DNA of 64,000 nt, taken from Paraburkholderia ultramafica (GTDB lineage Bacteria > Pseudomonadota > Gammaproteobacteria > Burkholderiales > Burkholderiaceae). Numbering within the stretch: position 1 is the first letter of the stretch; every line of letters starts with the position of its first letter. Below the pieces are notes generated by a model. The model was given only the letters and a program-made list of their open reading frames with translations, had not been told where the DNA came from and made no database searches. Made by a program: the position numbers and the translations under genes. Shown here in pieces: positions 7,842 through 17,700 of this stretch. The DNA is taken from the NCBI RefSeq assembly GCF_902859915.1, contig NZ_CADIKK010000011.1, positions 124,001-188,000 on the forward strand, given 5' to 3'.

Positions 7842-10226
7842 TCAGACTCCCCGGCGGCGCGCGGCCAGTTCCTGCAACGCGGTGAACGCGCCGATCGCCA
7901 GCAGCAGCCCAGCCACCGCGCCGAGCACGCCGAGCAGCACCGGATGCTGGATCGCCTTGCTCCACAGTCGCGCATACCACGGCACATAGCCGACCAGATA
8001 CGGTTCGCCGACGCGCATGCTGTCCACTTCCCCGCCACGCAGCAACGCGACGTCGCCTTGCAGTTGCGCGACGCGGTCCGGCTTTTCGAGCATGTCGAGC
8101 AACTGCGACAGCTGCTGCTGATCGGTGGCCGTCAGCGCGACGACGCTGCGTCCCTTGCTGCCCGGCAGTTCGAAACCGATCAGCGCGGCGAGCGGACCAT
8201 CGCGCTCGAGCCGCGCGCTGCCGTCCGGCAGATGCGCGCCGTTGCGCCACTGCTCTTTCACCGAGAACGACGCGCGCGTGATCGCGCTGTCAGCAGCGCC
8301 ATCGCTCGAAGCCGCGCCGATGCTCAACGGCAGCGCCTGACGCCAGCGCGCGAGCAACGGCGCCGAACCGTTGCCGCCGATCACCAGCAGATCCTTGCCG
8401 GTCAGTTGCGTGAGCTCGCGAGACCGCGCGATCTGCACGCGCAGCGCCGGATAGCCGGTCCATTGCCCCATGTGGCCGAGCATCGTCAGCATGCTTTCCA
8501 GCTCTTGAGGCGCGGGATGATCGGGAATCACCACCGCCGTCTGTGCGAGATCGGCATAGCGCGTGAACGGGAAGCCGCTGTTCGCGAAGTACGCGAGATT
8601 CGGCATCTGCGCGTAGTGGACGAAGCCCGAGAAGTCGATCGTCGAATCGGGATCGACCGCCGCCTGCACCGGATTCGAAGCCACCGACTGGCACAGCCCG
8701 GTCTTCTGCGAATCCAGATTGAAGCGCAGCTGCAACTGGTTCGAGCTGCCGACCCGGAACGCCGGAATGTCGAGCGCGCTGCTCGAACTGTTGCCGCCAG
8801 TCGACAGCACCGGCAGTTGCAGACGGCCTTGCGCGTCGTCGGCGCTGGCCGGCGCGAGCCGGTACGACTTGACGAGCTGGTCATTGATCTGCACCGCGAG
8901 CGCCGAGTTGTTCTGCACCGTCGGCGCCGTGTAGCGGTACTTCAGATTGAGCGGCACGCCCGCGCCGTTCCACGAGAACAGGTCGGCGGGCACGCGCAGG
9001 TTCAGACGGATCGCGTCGGGCGCACTGCCGTGCACCTGCAACTGGTTCGGATCGTCGATCAGCTCCTTGAACGCGACCGGACGATCCACCGGCAGCCAGC
9101 GCGGCGCGTCGTACGGTTTGCGCGGCGCGCCGATGTCGATCTGGCCGATCTGCACGGCCGGTCCCGCCATCGCCGTCTTGCCGAGCACGAGCGCGGCGCT
9201 GGCCTGGTCGACTTCCGCCGCGGTGCGGCCCGTCACGATCAGCAGCTTCTTGCCGGCCGCGGCGGGATTGTCGGCGACGATCAGCATCGGGCCGTTGACC
9301 GGCGGCAGCTTCAGATCGGCGGGCAGTTGCGTGCTACGCGCGACCACCACCGCGTGCGTGTCGGACGGCAGCGCGGACAACGCCGGAAAGCGCGCCTGAC
9401 GATAATCGGCCTGCGCGCCGAACCACGATGCCAGCACGCCGGCGCTGCGCAGCGTCGCGTCGTCGGCGGCGGCCGGCAGCACGAACGGCAGGCGCAGCCG
9501 GCTCCCGTCGCGCCGGTCGAAAAACGGTGCGGGCAGCAACGCGAGATCGTTCGGCAAGCGAATCGGCGCGGTGTCGAGAATCAGCTCGCTGGTCGGACTC
9601 ACGTCGGCCCACAGCGACGAGTTTTCCGGATCCTCGCAATGATCGAGCGTGTAATGCGCGATCAGACGCAGACCGAGCTGGTTGTAGTCGGTGAGAAAAC
9701 GCGGGTCGAGCGCGATCTCCTGCGTGACGATCTGCCCGGCGTGCTCGCGATCGAACGGCACGGTCGCGACCACTTCGTTGTTGATCGACACCTTCAGATG
9801 CGAGAGCGGAAACACCAGCGCCGGCGAGTACGTGTAGCGCAAACGCAGCCGTGCCGCGGTAACCACGCGGTCGAGCCGCACGCCGACGCTGACGCTGCGC
9901 GCATCGTCGACCCCGCGCAGATTCAGCGGCTGATAAGCGCCCAACGCGGCGAACGACAGGTGCGTGGCGGTCGAGCCGGGCGTGCTTGTCGCGGTGCTGG
10001 CCGCGTTGATCGCGCTGGCTGCGTTGATCGCATGCGCCGCGTTCGCGCCATTGGCGGCGGCCACGCTGACAGCCGTCGATGTCGAAGGCGACGCGCCAAC
10101 AGCAAGCGCCGACGCCGCGAGCGCTGACGATGCAGCAGGCAGGGACGGTGCAGCGGCCGATTCAGCGGCATGCAGGGCGCCGAGCGCGGCGGTCAGCGAA
10201 AGGCACAACGGCACGACAGGTTTCAT
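7842..10226 (-). CDS. bcsB: BcsB, periplasmic cellulose synthase regulatory subunit
   Basis: A 794-residue BcsB. It has a signal peptide (residues 1-26), an Ala/Ser/Asn-rich low-complexity stretch to about residue 90 with AINAAS repeats, alternating carbohydrate-binding and flavodoxin-like domains, and one C-terminal transmembrane helix (about 757-782) followed by a basic end. BcsB anchors in the inner membrane, forms the catalytic core with BcsA, and guides the glucan through the periplasm. Here it is the first gene of the operon seen; bcsA is not upstream of it and probably lies beyond the left edge. The stop is 3 nt before the bcsZ start. Length and order of domains look complete. Confidence 0.92.
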   Translation of the reverse strand: MKPVVPLCLSLTAALGALHAAESAAAPSLPAASSALAASALAVGASPSTSTAVSVAAANGANAAHAINAASAINAASTATSTPGSTATHLSFAALGAYQPLNLRGVDDARSVSVGVRLDRVVTAARLRLRYTYSPALVFPLSHLKVSINNEVVATVPFDREHAGQIVTQEIALDPRFLTDYNQLGLRLIAHYTLDHCEDPENSSLWADVSPTSELILDTAPIRLPNDLALLPAPFFDRRDGSRLRLPFVLPAAADDATLRSAGVLASWFGAQADYRQARFPALSALPSDTHAVVVARSTQLPADLKLPPVNGPMLIVADNPAAAGKKLLIVTGRTAAEVDQASAALVLGKTAMAGPAVQIGQIDIGAPRKPYDAPRWLPVDRPVAFKELIDDPNQLQVHGSAPDAIRLNLRVPADLFSWNGAGVPLNLKYRYTAPTVQNNSALAVQINDQLVKSYRLAPASADDAQGRLQLPVLSTGGNSSSSALDIPAFRVGSSNQLQLRFNLDSQKTGLCQSVASNPVQAAVDPDSTIDFSGFVHYAQMPNLAYFANSGFPFTRYADLAQTAVVIPDHPAPQELESMLTMLGHMGQWTGYPALRVQIARSRELTQLTGKDLLVIGGNGSAPLLARWRQALPLSIGAASSDGAADSAITRASFSVKEQWRNGAHLPDGSARLERDGPLAALIGFELPGSKGRSVVALTATDQQQLSQLLDMLEKPDRVAQLQGDVALLRGGEVDSMRVGEPYLVGYVPWYARLWSKAIQHPVLLGVLGAVAGLLLAIGAFTALQELAARRRGV

Positions 10227-10581
10227 GAACAGATCAGCTTGTTAGACCTCGGCCGTCCGCCCTTGACTGCGTCGGGCACTGTGCGAATTCGGTCTGCCGC
10301 ACGAGCGCGCGGAAATGGAAACGGTTTGCTAGCGACCGCGACGCGGTCCTCTGCCCTTGTATACGGAAGATTTGGAGAAACCTTGAATGACGAGCGAGGC
10401 GACGGGCGTGGCCAACACATGGAGCGGTCCGGCCCTGCGTGCCGGTGGGCTCGTTCTGCTAATGTTCGGTCGCCTGTCGGTCAGGCGTACCTGCGCCGTA
10501 GGGCGGCGGAAAGATAGCACAAATCCGTGACAATTTGTGACATTTGACGCATGCTGCCATCTTCCCGAAACTACCCAGATC
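10227..10581. promoter_or_regulatory. Divergent intergenic region between bcsB and dgkA
   Basis: 355 bp between divergent genes, so it must carry the bcs operon promoter (minus) and the dgkA promoter (plus). A TTGACG hexamer near 10544 and two GTGACA motifs at about 10527-10542 are visible. I could not fix convincing -10/-35 pairs for either direction. No further gene is evident. Confidence 0.4.
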
Positions 10582-10998
10582 ATGAGCAATCCGACCGAAT
10601 CTTCACCGGCCTGTCCACCGGCCAAACGCAGTGGGCCTCTGCGCGCACTATTCGCGCTGCGCCACTCGTGCGACGGCATCATCGCAACGTTGCGCGAGGA
10701 GAGCGCGTTTCGTCAGGAAGCCGCGCTCGCGGCGGTCCTGCTGCCGGGCGCTTTGCTGATGCCGGTCAGCGCGATCGAGCGGGTGTTGCTGATCGTGTCG
10801 GTGCTGCTGGTGCTGCTGGTGGAGTTGCTGAATTCGAGCATCGAGGCCGCCATCGACCGGATTTCGCTCGACCGGCACGAGCTGTCGAAACGCGCGAAAG
10901 ATTGCGGCAGCGCGGCCGTGATGATCGCGTTGCTGATCTGCGCGGTGACGTGGGGCGTGTTGTGCGGACCGATTGTCTATCACTGGCTGCGTGGATAA
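10582..10998 (+). CDS. dgkA: Diacylglycerol kinase DgkA
   Basis: 138 residues from the ATG at 10582 (MSNPTESS), with three transmembrane helices in the C-terminal two thirds. The DgkA signature is clear: ELLNSSIEAAIDRIS with the catalytic and metal-binding Glu/Asn residues, then AKDCGSAAVM. This integral inner-membrane enzyme phosphorylates diacylglycerol to phosphatidic acid, recycling the diacylglycerol left by membrane-derived glucan or LPS modification. A longer in-frame start at 10537 exists but adds non-conserved residues, so I prefer 10582. It is a single gene divergent from bcs. Confidence 0.93.
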   Translation: MSNPTESSPACPPAKRSGPLRALFALRHSCDGIIATLREESAFRQEAALAAVLLPGALLMPVSAIERVLLIVSVLLVLLVELLNSSIEAAIDRISLDRHELSKRAKDCGSAAVMIALLICAVTWGVLCGPIVYHWLRG

Positions 10999-11299
10999 CG
11001 CGGCGGAGATTCGACGTTATCCATACGATTTCGCTCTCGGCGTGACGGATTCGCATGCTCGCGAACGTTAGCGGACGTACGGACCGCAATTTCGCTGATC
11101 TGCACCGCGCGTTGCTGTGCGTGACTTGATCGGCCAGCAACTCGCCAGAATGGCCTGCACCATCTGTTGCACTGCCCGCAGCCTTGGGCACACCTATTGC
11201 TCCATTCCGCTCACCGGCAAAAACCCGTCAAAGCACGCAGTGCCCACAACGAGTCGCCGCTTTTGACTTCAATCCAGCCATCCATCGGTGGGAGGCCCC
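10999..11299. other. Intergenic stretch without a recognised gene
   Basis: About 300 bp between dgkA and the DUF1328 peptide. No recognisable coding sequence is seen. The last 15 bases contain a strong ribosome binding site (GGGAGG) for the gene at 11300; its promoter is presumably here but no clear hexamers were found. Confidence 0.5.
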
Positions 11300-11461
11300 A
11301 TGCTTCGATACGCTGTAATCTTCTTCATTATCGCCATCATCGCCGCGGTGTTCGGCTTTGGCGGCATCGCCGCAGGCGCAACGGAAATCGCCAAGGTCCT
11401 GTTCTTCATCTTCCTGGTGATCTTCCTCGTCACACTGCTGATGGGCGTAATACGACGTTGA
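11300..11461 (+). CDS. DUF1328 (YtjA-like) small membrane protein
   Basis: A 53-residue [23 protein letters not shown] through MGVIRR, with two hydrophobic helices joined by [12 protein letters not shown]. This is the DUF1328/YtjA pattern (first residues MLRYA, central GFGGIA.GA..IAK.LF). The ribosome binding site GGGAGG lies 6 nt upstream of the ATG. The family is widespread in proteobacteria, sits in the inner membrane, and has no established function. It is monocistronic here. Confidence 0.88.
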   Translation: MLRYAVIFFIIAIIAAVFGFGGIAAGATEIAKVLFFIFLVIFLVTLLMGVIRR

Positions 11462-11654
11462 CCGCCACATTCCCCACATAGCAGCAGACATACTCGCCCC
11501 GATGCGAACAGCAGCGCTTCGATGCAATACTTGCCAGATGGTATTGCAATAGTTGCCGCCCGCATCGGGGTTCACTACTTCGCCACGCCCGATTCTCCGC
11601 CGTGCGTTGATACCCGCAGTCAACGCACCGCAGCACCTCTTCATCGCAACCCAT

Positions 11655-12302
11655 TCAAGCCGCGTACGCAATCGGTGTCGTCACGCTCAGACGATGCGAC
11701 CAGCTGGCGAGCGTGCGCGTCGCCACCGGCGGCTTGCTCAGAATCGCGCTGTCGTAGTGCTTGCCATCAAAGCGCGTGAAGTCGACGATGCGAAACCCCT
11801 GGCCGCGATAGAACGCAATCAGATCTGCAGCCGGTTGCGGCGTATCGAGCGCGAGCTCCGCATAGCCTCGCGTCGCGGCCCAGTGCTCGGCGAATGCGAT
11901 CAGCAGCGTACCGATGCCGCGTGCCTGCCACACCGGTTCCACCGCGAACTGCCGCAAGCTGGCGATATCGTCGCGCCGGTATAGCTCGCACGGCGATTCG
12001 CGGTCCGCAGCGTAAAGCGTCATCGTGCCGACAATGCGCCCCTCGCAGACCGCCACATAGCAATCGCCGCGCGTGGCGCGCAAGCGCGTCGTCTCGACGG
12101 TCTGATCCACACACGTGCAGTTCAGACCCATCGCGCCGAGCGGCGTGAAAGCCCGATGCAGCAATGCGGTCAATGCGACGAACGAATCGCGCGCCGGATC
12201 GAAGCGGCGCAACTCGACATGGCCGATGCCATGACAGACGTAGTCGATACGAACGGTTTGCTGCTGTCTTGCGCGTCGCTTCACGTTGAGCACCTCATAC
12301 AA
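11655..12302 (-). CDS. GNAT-family N-acetyltransferase
   Basis: A 215-residue protein. Residues about 30-190 form a GNAT fold, with the acetyl-CoA-binding motif A visible as LRQFAVEPVWQARGIGTLL (Q-x-R-G-I-G) and a motif B-like FYRGQGFR near residue 165. The substrate cannot be told. Two Cys (residues 62 and 64, NCTCVD) are unusual and may be structural. The N-terminal 12 residues are basic and the true start could be a later codon. It stands alone between the DUF1328 peptide and rfbC, with no operon partner. Confidence 0.8.
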   Translation of the reverse strand: MYEVLNVKRRARQQQTVRIDYVCHGIGHVELRRFDPARDSFVALTALLHRAFTPLGAMGLNCTCVDQTVETTRLRATRGDCYVAVCEGRIVGTMTLYAADRESPCELYRRDDIASLRQFAVEPVWQARGIGTLLIAFAEHWAATRGYAELALDTPQPAADLIAFYRGQGFRIVDFTRFDGKHYDSAILSKPPVATRTLASWSHRLSVTTPIAYAA

Positions 12303-12374
12303 TCAGGATGCTCGGAGTGTAGATTTCGCCCGTGAGTGTCTCAAGAAAAAATGTCGTAAAAACTCACAGGGAAA

Positions 12375-12926
12375 TCAGGCGATGTTTTCCGCTTCATAAA
12401 GACGCCGGCCCGCGGCATCCTTCGTGCCGAGGATTGGCTCGAAATCGATCGGCCACTCGATGCCGATGTCGGGGTCGCGCCACAAGATGCAGCGCTCGAG
12501 TTCGGGGAACCAGTACTCGGTGGTCTTCCATACGCATTCGGCCACGTCGGACAGCACCACGAAGCCGTGCGCGAAGCCCGGCGGCACCCAGACCTGGCGC
12601 TGATTGTCCGCGCTCAGATGTGCGCCGCTCCATTTGCCGAAGTTCGGCGAATTGAGCCGCACGTCCACGGCGACGTCGAACACTTCTCCCCGCACCACCC
12701 GTACCAGCCGGCCCTGCGGACGTTGCACCTGATAGTGCAATCCGCGCAACACGCCGTGCACCGCGCGCAAATGACGGTCCTGCACGAAATTGAAACCTTG
12801 CGAGACGTCCTCGCTAAACTCGTCCGCGCTGAAGCTCTCGAAGCAGAAGCCGAATTCGTCGCAAAACACTTCGGGTTCGATCAGTTTCACCTCCGGCAAT
12901 GCCGTCGCCGTTACCTTGTTGCCCAT
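12375..12926 (-). CDS. rfbC: dTDP-4-dehydrorhamnose 3,5-epimerase family protein
   Basis: 183 residues from the ATG at 12926 (MGNKVTATALPEVKLIEPEVF). The RmlC cupin signature is present: RAVHGVLRGLHYQ with the catalytic His region, GEVFDVAVDVR, SPNFGKW, WVPPGFAHGF and WRDPDIGIEWPI. RmlC converts dTDP-4-keto-6-deoxyglucose to dTDP-4-keto-rhamnose for O-antigen or exopolysaccharide. Oddity: where most members read YKTT.YY, this one reads VWKTTEYW, so the usual Tyr of that motif is Trp here. No rmlA, B or D lies next to it, so it is either a stray copy or has a different sugar substrate. In-frame starts upstream of 12926 add unconserved residues. Confidence 0.85.
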   Translation of the reverse strand: MGNKVTATALPEVKLIEPEVFCDEFGFCFESFSADEFSEDVSQGFNFVQDRHLRAVHGVLRGLHYQVQRPQGRLVRVVRGEVFDVAVDVRLNSPNFGKWSGAHLSADNQRQVWVPPGFAHGFVVLSDVAECVWKTTEYWFPELERCILWRDPDIGIEWPIDFEPILGTKDAAGRRLYEAENIA

Positions 12927-13032
12927 TGCCACTATGCTCGTAAAAAGGCTGGCCGGCGAGGATACGGCCGCGATTGCGGCCGCGTTCAACGGTGCTGAGG
13001 CGCACCCGTCGGCACGGGCGCCTGCCTGGATA

Positions 13033-14028
13033 CTATGCCTTGTTCGCGACCCGGCTGCGCGCGCGATATTCCGTGGGCGATAACGCCATGCGCTTGCGGA
13101 ATATCTTCGCGAGACGATCGCCGTTGCCGGTGCCGCTGCGCCGCGCAATCTTGTCGACCGGCAATTCGGTCTCGGTGAGGAAATTGCACGCGATGCGCAG
13201 CCGCACTTGCAACAGATAGTCCGAAGGCGTGACCTGCATTTCGTGCTTGAAGCGCCGCAGAAAATTGCGCTCGCTCATCGCGGCCACCTGGGCGGCATCG
13301 GCCACCGACACCGCGCGATCGCAGTTCGCCTCCATCCAGCGTGCCGCGGCGCGGATTTTCTCGGCCACGCTGAGCGTGCCGCCTTCGGCCGGCAGCGGCA
13401 CCCACGTTGCGGCCATGCCGGGCATCACGCGGTCGGCGACGCTGCGCGCGATGTCGGCGCCGAGGTCGCGTTTGATGAACATCAGCGCGCTGCGCGCGCA
13501 ATCGTGACGATCATTGGCGGCGCTGAGCGTGGCCTCGCTCGCGACACCGCCGGGATAGCGGTTCATCTGCAATCGGTCATGGCCGGTCGGACAGGCGGCT
13601 TCGAGCACCAGTCGGCCCTCGCCGATCGTTTCGATCGCCCGGGTCCGCGCTTGCACCGAGCGCAGCCAGCCGAGCAGCCGCTCGTCGCGCGCGGCCGCAT
13701 GCGCGCCGTAACCGCCTGCGATGAACAGCACGTCGAAACCGCTGCCGAAACGCACGTCGATGCGATCGGTCCAGATACGGGCCGATGAAGAACTGGCGAC
13801 ACTGCCGCCGTCCATTGACAGAAATTGCACTTCGTACGGCGGCTCTTCGCCGGTTCGTGAACTCGAGAGCTCATTGGCGCTCTGGAACATTTCGACCACC
13901 ATACCCGGCCCCAGCAGCCAGAAACCGTCGAACAGCAACACGCCGATTCGCCGCGCTGCAGTACGGACACTCAAAGTCGGCGTGTGCAGCCACGTAATTC
14001 TCGCAGTATCAAGATGTATTTGCGGCAT
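13033..14028 (-). CDS. GlxA-family (FtrA-like) AraC transcriptional regulator
   Basis: A 331-residue two-domain regulator. An N-terminal DJ-1/PfpI class-I glutamine amidotransferase-like domain (about 25-195, starting RRIGVLLFDGFWLLGPG) is followed by a C-terminal AraC double helix-turn-helix (about 225-325, with ERNFLRRFKHEMQVTPSDYL and RLAKIFRKRMALSPTEYR). GlxA-type proteins are cytoplasmic activators that sense small metabolites through a catalytically inert PfpI domain. It lies 106 bp upstream of rfbC on the same strand, which might be a target or coincidence. The start at 14028 is the first ATG; residues 1-24 are poorly conserved in type, so 13950-ish starts are possible. Confidence 0.85.
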   Translation of the reverse strand: MPQIHLDTARITWLHTPTLSVRTAARRIGVLLFDGFWLLGPGMVVEMFQSANELSSSRTGEEPPYEVQFLSMDGGSVASSSSARIWTDRIDVRFGSGFDVLFIAGGYGAHAAARDERLLGWLRSVQARTRAIETIGEGRLVLEAACPTGHDRLQMNRYPGGVASEATLSAANDRHDCARSALMFIKRDLGADIARSVADRVMPGMAATWVPLPAEGGTLSVAEKIRAAARWMEANCDRAVSVADAAQVAAMSERNFLRRFKHEMQVTPSDYLLQVRLRIACNFLTETELPVDKIARRSGTGNGDRLAKIFRKRMALSPTEYRARSRVANKA

Positions 14029-14746
14029 GACCTTTCCCCAAACGGTCTTACGTTGTGGACCCCGATGCCCCGTTAGCCGACCGAGACGAGCAAATGAATT
14101 ATTACGGCTGAAACCGCCAGCGACGCCGCTTAACGGATTAAGCGTGATGGTAGCGGAACGGATCGCTATAGTAAATTTAAAAACAAACCGCCATCACGAA
14201 AGAGAATGTATGAAGAAACGCATTATCATGCGTTTCATATGACAACCCGTTGATGCCGCGCCGGCGCAGCGGCGCACACCGCAGCCATTTGCGACGCCAA
14301 ACGCACAACCAGACACAGTCTTGCTTTCACGGCAGATTCAGCGAATCTTTCAGATTCTGTGAAGAAGCGGCTTTGCAACATTCATGCGATCTTGCCCGAG
14401 TTCAAAAATGTTTCAAAGCTGAACTCGACAGCTTTCGGATAATGACCATTCAATCCTGTTTTTATTCGCAAATTGGGAATTTATCGACTTGATAGACGGA
14501 CCCGGTCGCCGATATTCGAATCCAGCCCAATTGATATTTCAAAGCGGATTTCGGCGGGCGTCAAAAAATGTTTCTATATTGAAACATCGAGATCATTTAC
14601 GTATGATTTAAGCCTTTATACATCAGATGATTAAAGGCAGCGCAGCAATCGGCACTGCGACGCGACGCGCAGAACGCTTCACCAGATTCAAGCGCAGGTT
14701 CAACTGCCAACGCAGCGGCGCAACCAGATTGCGCCGCCGCGCTGCC
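14029..14746. other. AT-rich intergenic region with several inverted repeats
   Basis: About 720 bp, clearly lower in GC than its flanks, with no recognisable protein. It holds several palindromes: a 9-bp stem with a 4-nt loop at 14215-14236, GAATCT-TTC-AGATTC at 14343-14357, CGAGTTCA/TGAACTCG at about 14398-14431, and ATGTTTCTATATTGAAACAT at 14568-14587. A 10-codon ORF (MKKRIIMRFI, 14210-14242) has an AAAGAG ribosome binding site and a TATAGT hexamer at 14167-14172 upstream. This could be a regulatory RNA or a horizontally derived spacer. Nothing here proves transcription. Confidence 0.5.
14715..14737 (-). terminator. Hairpin just after the double-length uvrA
   Basis: A perfect 9-bp GC-rich stem (GCGGCGCAA / TTGCGCCGC) with a CCAGA loop begins 9 nt after the uvrA stop codon in the direction of transcription. 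There is no T-tract after it, so it is a terminator-like or RNA-stabilising hairpin and not a textbook intrinsic terminator. Confidence 0.45.
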
Positions 14747-17700
14747 TCAACCGTTCGTGCCCTCGCCCGCCACCACGGCGGCACTACGCTGCGTTCTCGC
14801 GAGTACGGACCGCAACGCCGCTCCGGTGTGGCTGGCCGCGACGCGAGACAATTCTTCCGGATCCGTAGCAGCGACAATCGTCCCACCGCCCACGCCGCCT
14901 TCCGGACCGAGATCGATGATCCAGTCCGCCTCGGCAATCACATCGAGATCGTGCTCGATGACGACGACGCTATGCCCGCCATCCGCGAGACGATGCAGCA
15001 CGCGAATCAGCTTCGCGACGTCCGCCATATGCAGGCCGACGGTCGGCTCGTCCAGCACATACAACGTATGCGGCGGCTTCTGACCGCGCCGCGTGATATC
15101 GTCGCGCACCTTGCTCAACTCGGTGACGAGCTTGATCCGCTGCGCCTCGCCACCCGACAGCGTAGGCGACGGCTGACCGAGCGTGAGATAGCCGAGCCCG
15201 ACGTCCTTCATCAATTGCAACGGATGGGCGATGTTCGAGATAGGCGCGAAGAACTCGACGGCTTCGTCGATTTCCATCGTCAGCACGTCGCCGATATTCT
15301 TGCCGCGCCACGTGACCGCAAGCGTCTCGGGATTGAAGCGCTGCCCGTGACACACATCACAAGGCACTTTCACGTCCGGCAGGAAGCTCATGCCGATAGT
15401 GCGCACACCCTGCCCCTCGCAGGCCGGACAACGGCCTTCGCCGGTGTTGAACGAGAACCGCGACGCCGTATAGCCACGCGCACGCGCTTCGAGCGTGCCC
15501 GCGAACAGCTTGCGGATCGCATCCCACACGCCGATGTACGTGGCGGGGCACGAACGCGGCGTTTTGCCGATCGGCGTTTGATCGACTTCGAGCACGCGGT
15601 CGATGCTCTCCCAGCCGGTGACCGACTCGCACCCTTGCCACGCATGCGTGACGTTCAGCGGCGCGCGCGGCGCCGAGCGCGCCAACACGCTGGAACGCCG
15701 GTTCGCGGCCGGCTTCTCTTCGGCGGCCGCACGCGCACGCCGCGTGGCCGGCGACGACAGCACCGAGCGCCCGACTGCATCGAGCAGATTGGCCATCAGC
15801 ACATCGCGCGCCAGCGTCGACTTGCCGGAACCGCTGACGCCGGTGACCGCCACCAGCCGCGACAGCGGAATGCCGACCGTGACGTTACGCAGGTTGTGCA
15901 GCTTGCCGCCGTGCACGGTCAGCCAGTTCTCCGGCACCGCGGCCGCGCGCTTGCCCGGCGCGACCACTTCGCGGCGCGGCTGCAACGGGTGCACGATGGG
16001 CTGCGCGAGAAACTGTCCGGTCAGTGAATCGGGCTGCGCCGACAGGTCGGCCACACTGCCCTGCGCGATCAGCGTGCCGCCGCGCTTGCCGGCGCCCGGC
16101 CCGATATCGATGATGTGATCGGCGCGCCGAATCGTGTCTTCGTCATGCTCGACCACCACCAGCGTATTGCCCTTCTCGCCGAGCTTGCGCAACGCGCTCA
16201 GCAAAATCTGATTGTCGCGCGGATGCAGGCCGATGGTCGGTTCGTCGAGTACGTAGCACACGCCTTGCAGGTTGCTGCCGAGTTGCGCGGCGAGCCGGAT
16301 GCGCTGCGCTTCGCCACCGGAAAGGCTCGGCGCTGCTCGATCGAGACTCAGATAGCCGAGCCCGACTTCCTCCAGAAATTGCAGGCGGCTGCCGATTTCG
16401 CTGATCACGTCACGCGCGATTTCCGCGTCGCGGCCGGTCATCTCCAATGTGTCGATCCACGCGCGCGTGTCGGACACGGTCCATTGCGCGACATCGACGA
16501 TCGCGTGCGCGTCGAACGTGACCGCGCGCGCGGTCGGGTTCAGGCGCGTGCCCGCGCAATCCGGACACGGTTCGTCGACGAGGCCTTCGGGTTCCTGTTC
16601 CTCCGACGGCAAGCTCTGCTCGCGGCCGCGATTGTCGTCGACGATGATCGTGTCGTCGTACGCGGCGCGTTGCTCGCGCGTGAGCGACAGACCCGTGCCC
16701 ACGCAGGTCGTACACCAGCCATGCTTGCTGTTGTACGAGAACATGCGCGGATCGAGTTCGGGATAGCTCGTGCCGCACACCGGACACGCGCGCCTGGTGG
16801 ACAACACCTTCACCGCGCCGAGCTTCGCCGTGGGATGGCCGCCGTTGATCGCGTCGTGCAGACCGTCGAGCGGCGCCAGCAGATGCATCACGCCCTTGCC
16901 GACTTCCAGCGTCTGATCGAGCGCGTCGCGCAATTCGGCTTCATGGTCCGCCGACACGACGAGGTCGGCCACCGGCAATTCGATCGTATGTTCACGGAAG
17001 CGATCGAGCTTCGGCCACGGATCCACCGGCACGAACTCGCCGTCCACGCGCAGATGGGTATTACCGCGCGCTTTTGCCCACTTCGCGAGGTCCGTATAGA
17101 CGCCCTTGCGGTTCACGACCAGCGGCGCAAGGAAGCCGACATGCTGCCCCTTGTGATCGCGCAGCAACTGCGCTGCGATCGATTCGACGCTTTGCGATGT
17201 GACCGGCGTACCGTCGTGAATGCAGTGCTGCAAACCGAGCTTCACATACAGTAGACGCAGGAAATGCCACACCTCTGACGTGGTCGCCACCGTGCTCTTG
17301 CGGCCGCCGCGCGAGAGCCGCTGTTCGATTGCGACGGTCGGCGGAATGCCGTACACCGCATCGACCTCGGGCCGCCCCGCCGGCTGCACGATGGAGCGCG
17401 CGTACGCATTCAGCGATTCGAGGTAACGGCGCTGGCCTTCGTGGAACAGAATGTCGAACGCAAGTGTGGACTTGCCCGACCCGGATACCCCGGTAATCAC
17501 GTTGAACTTGCCGTGCGGGATGTCCACGTCCAGCGCTTTCAGGTTGTGCTCACGCGCATTGACGATGCGCACCACGTCCTCGCCTTCGATCGCCCGGCGC
17601 GCGCGTGCAGCGCTCAGCGCCTTTTGCAGCGGGATGCCTTGCGACTCCGGTTCGGCCGCCGCGCCCATCGCGCGGTCGTACTGCAATAGCGCCTCGCCGG

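Noticed and set aside
7500..10127. Very long plus-strand open frame opposite bcsZ and bcsB
   Set aside because: It is antisense to two well-supported genes and its translation is Arg/His-rich low-complexity without a recognisable family, as expected of the shadow frame of GC-rich codons.
10582..10998. Alternative dgkA start at 10537
   Set aside because: The extra 15 residues (MTFDACCHLPETTQI) are not part of the DgkA fold and the ATG at 10582 fits the family length.
14210..14242. A real 10-residue gene MKKRIIMRFI
   Set aside because: Too short to call as a protein by itself and its conservation is unknown; kept only as part of the AT-rich gap finding.
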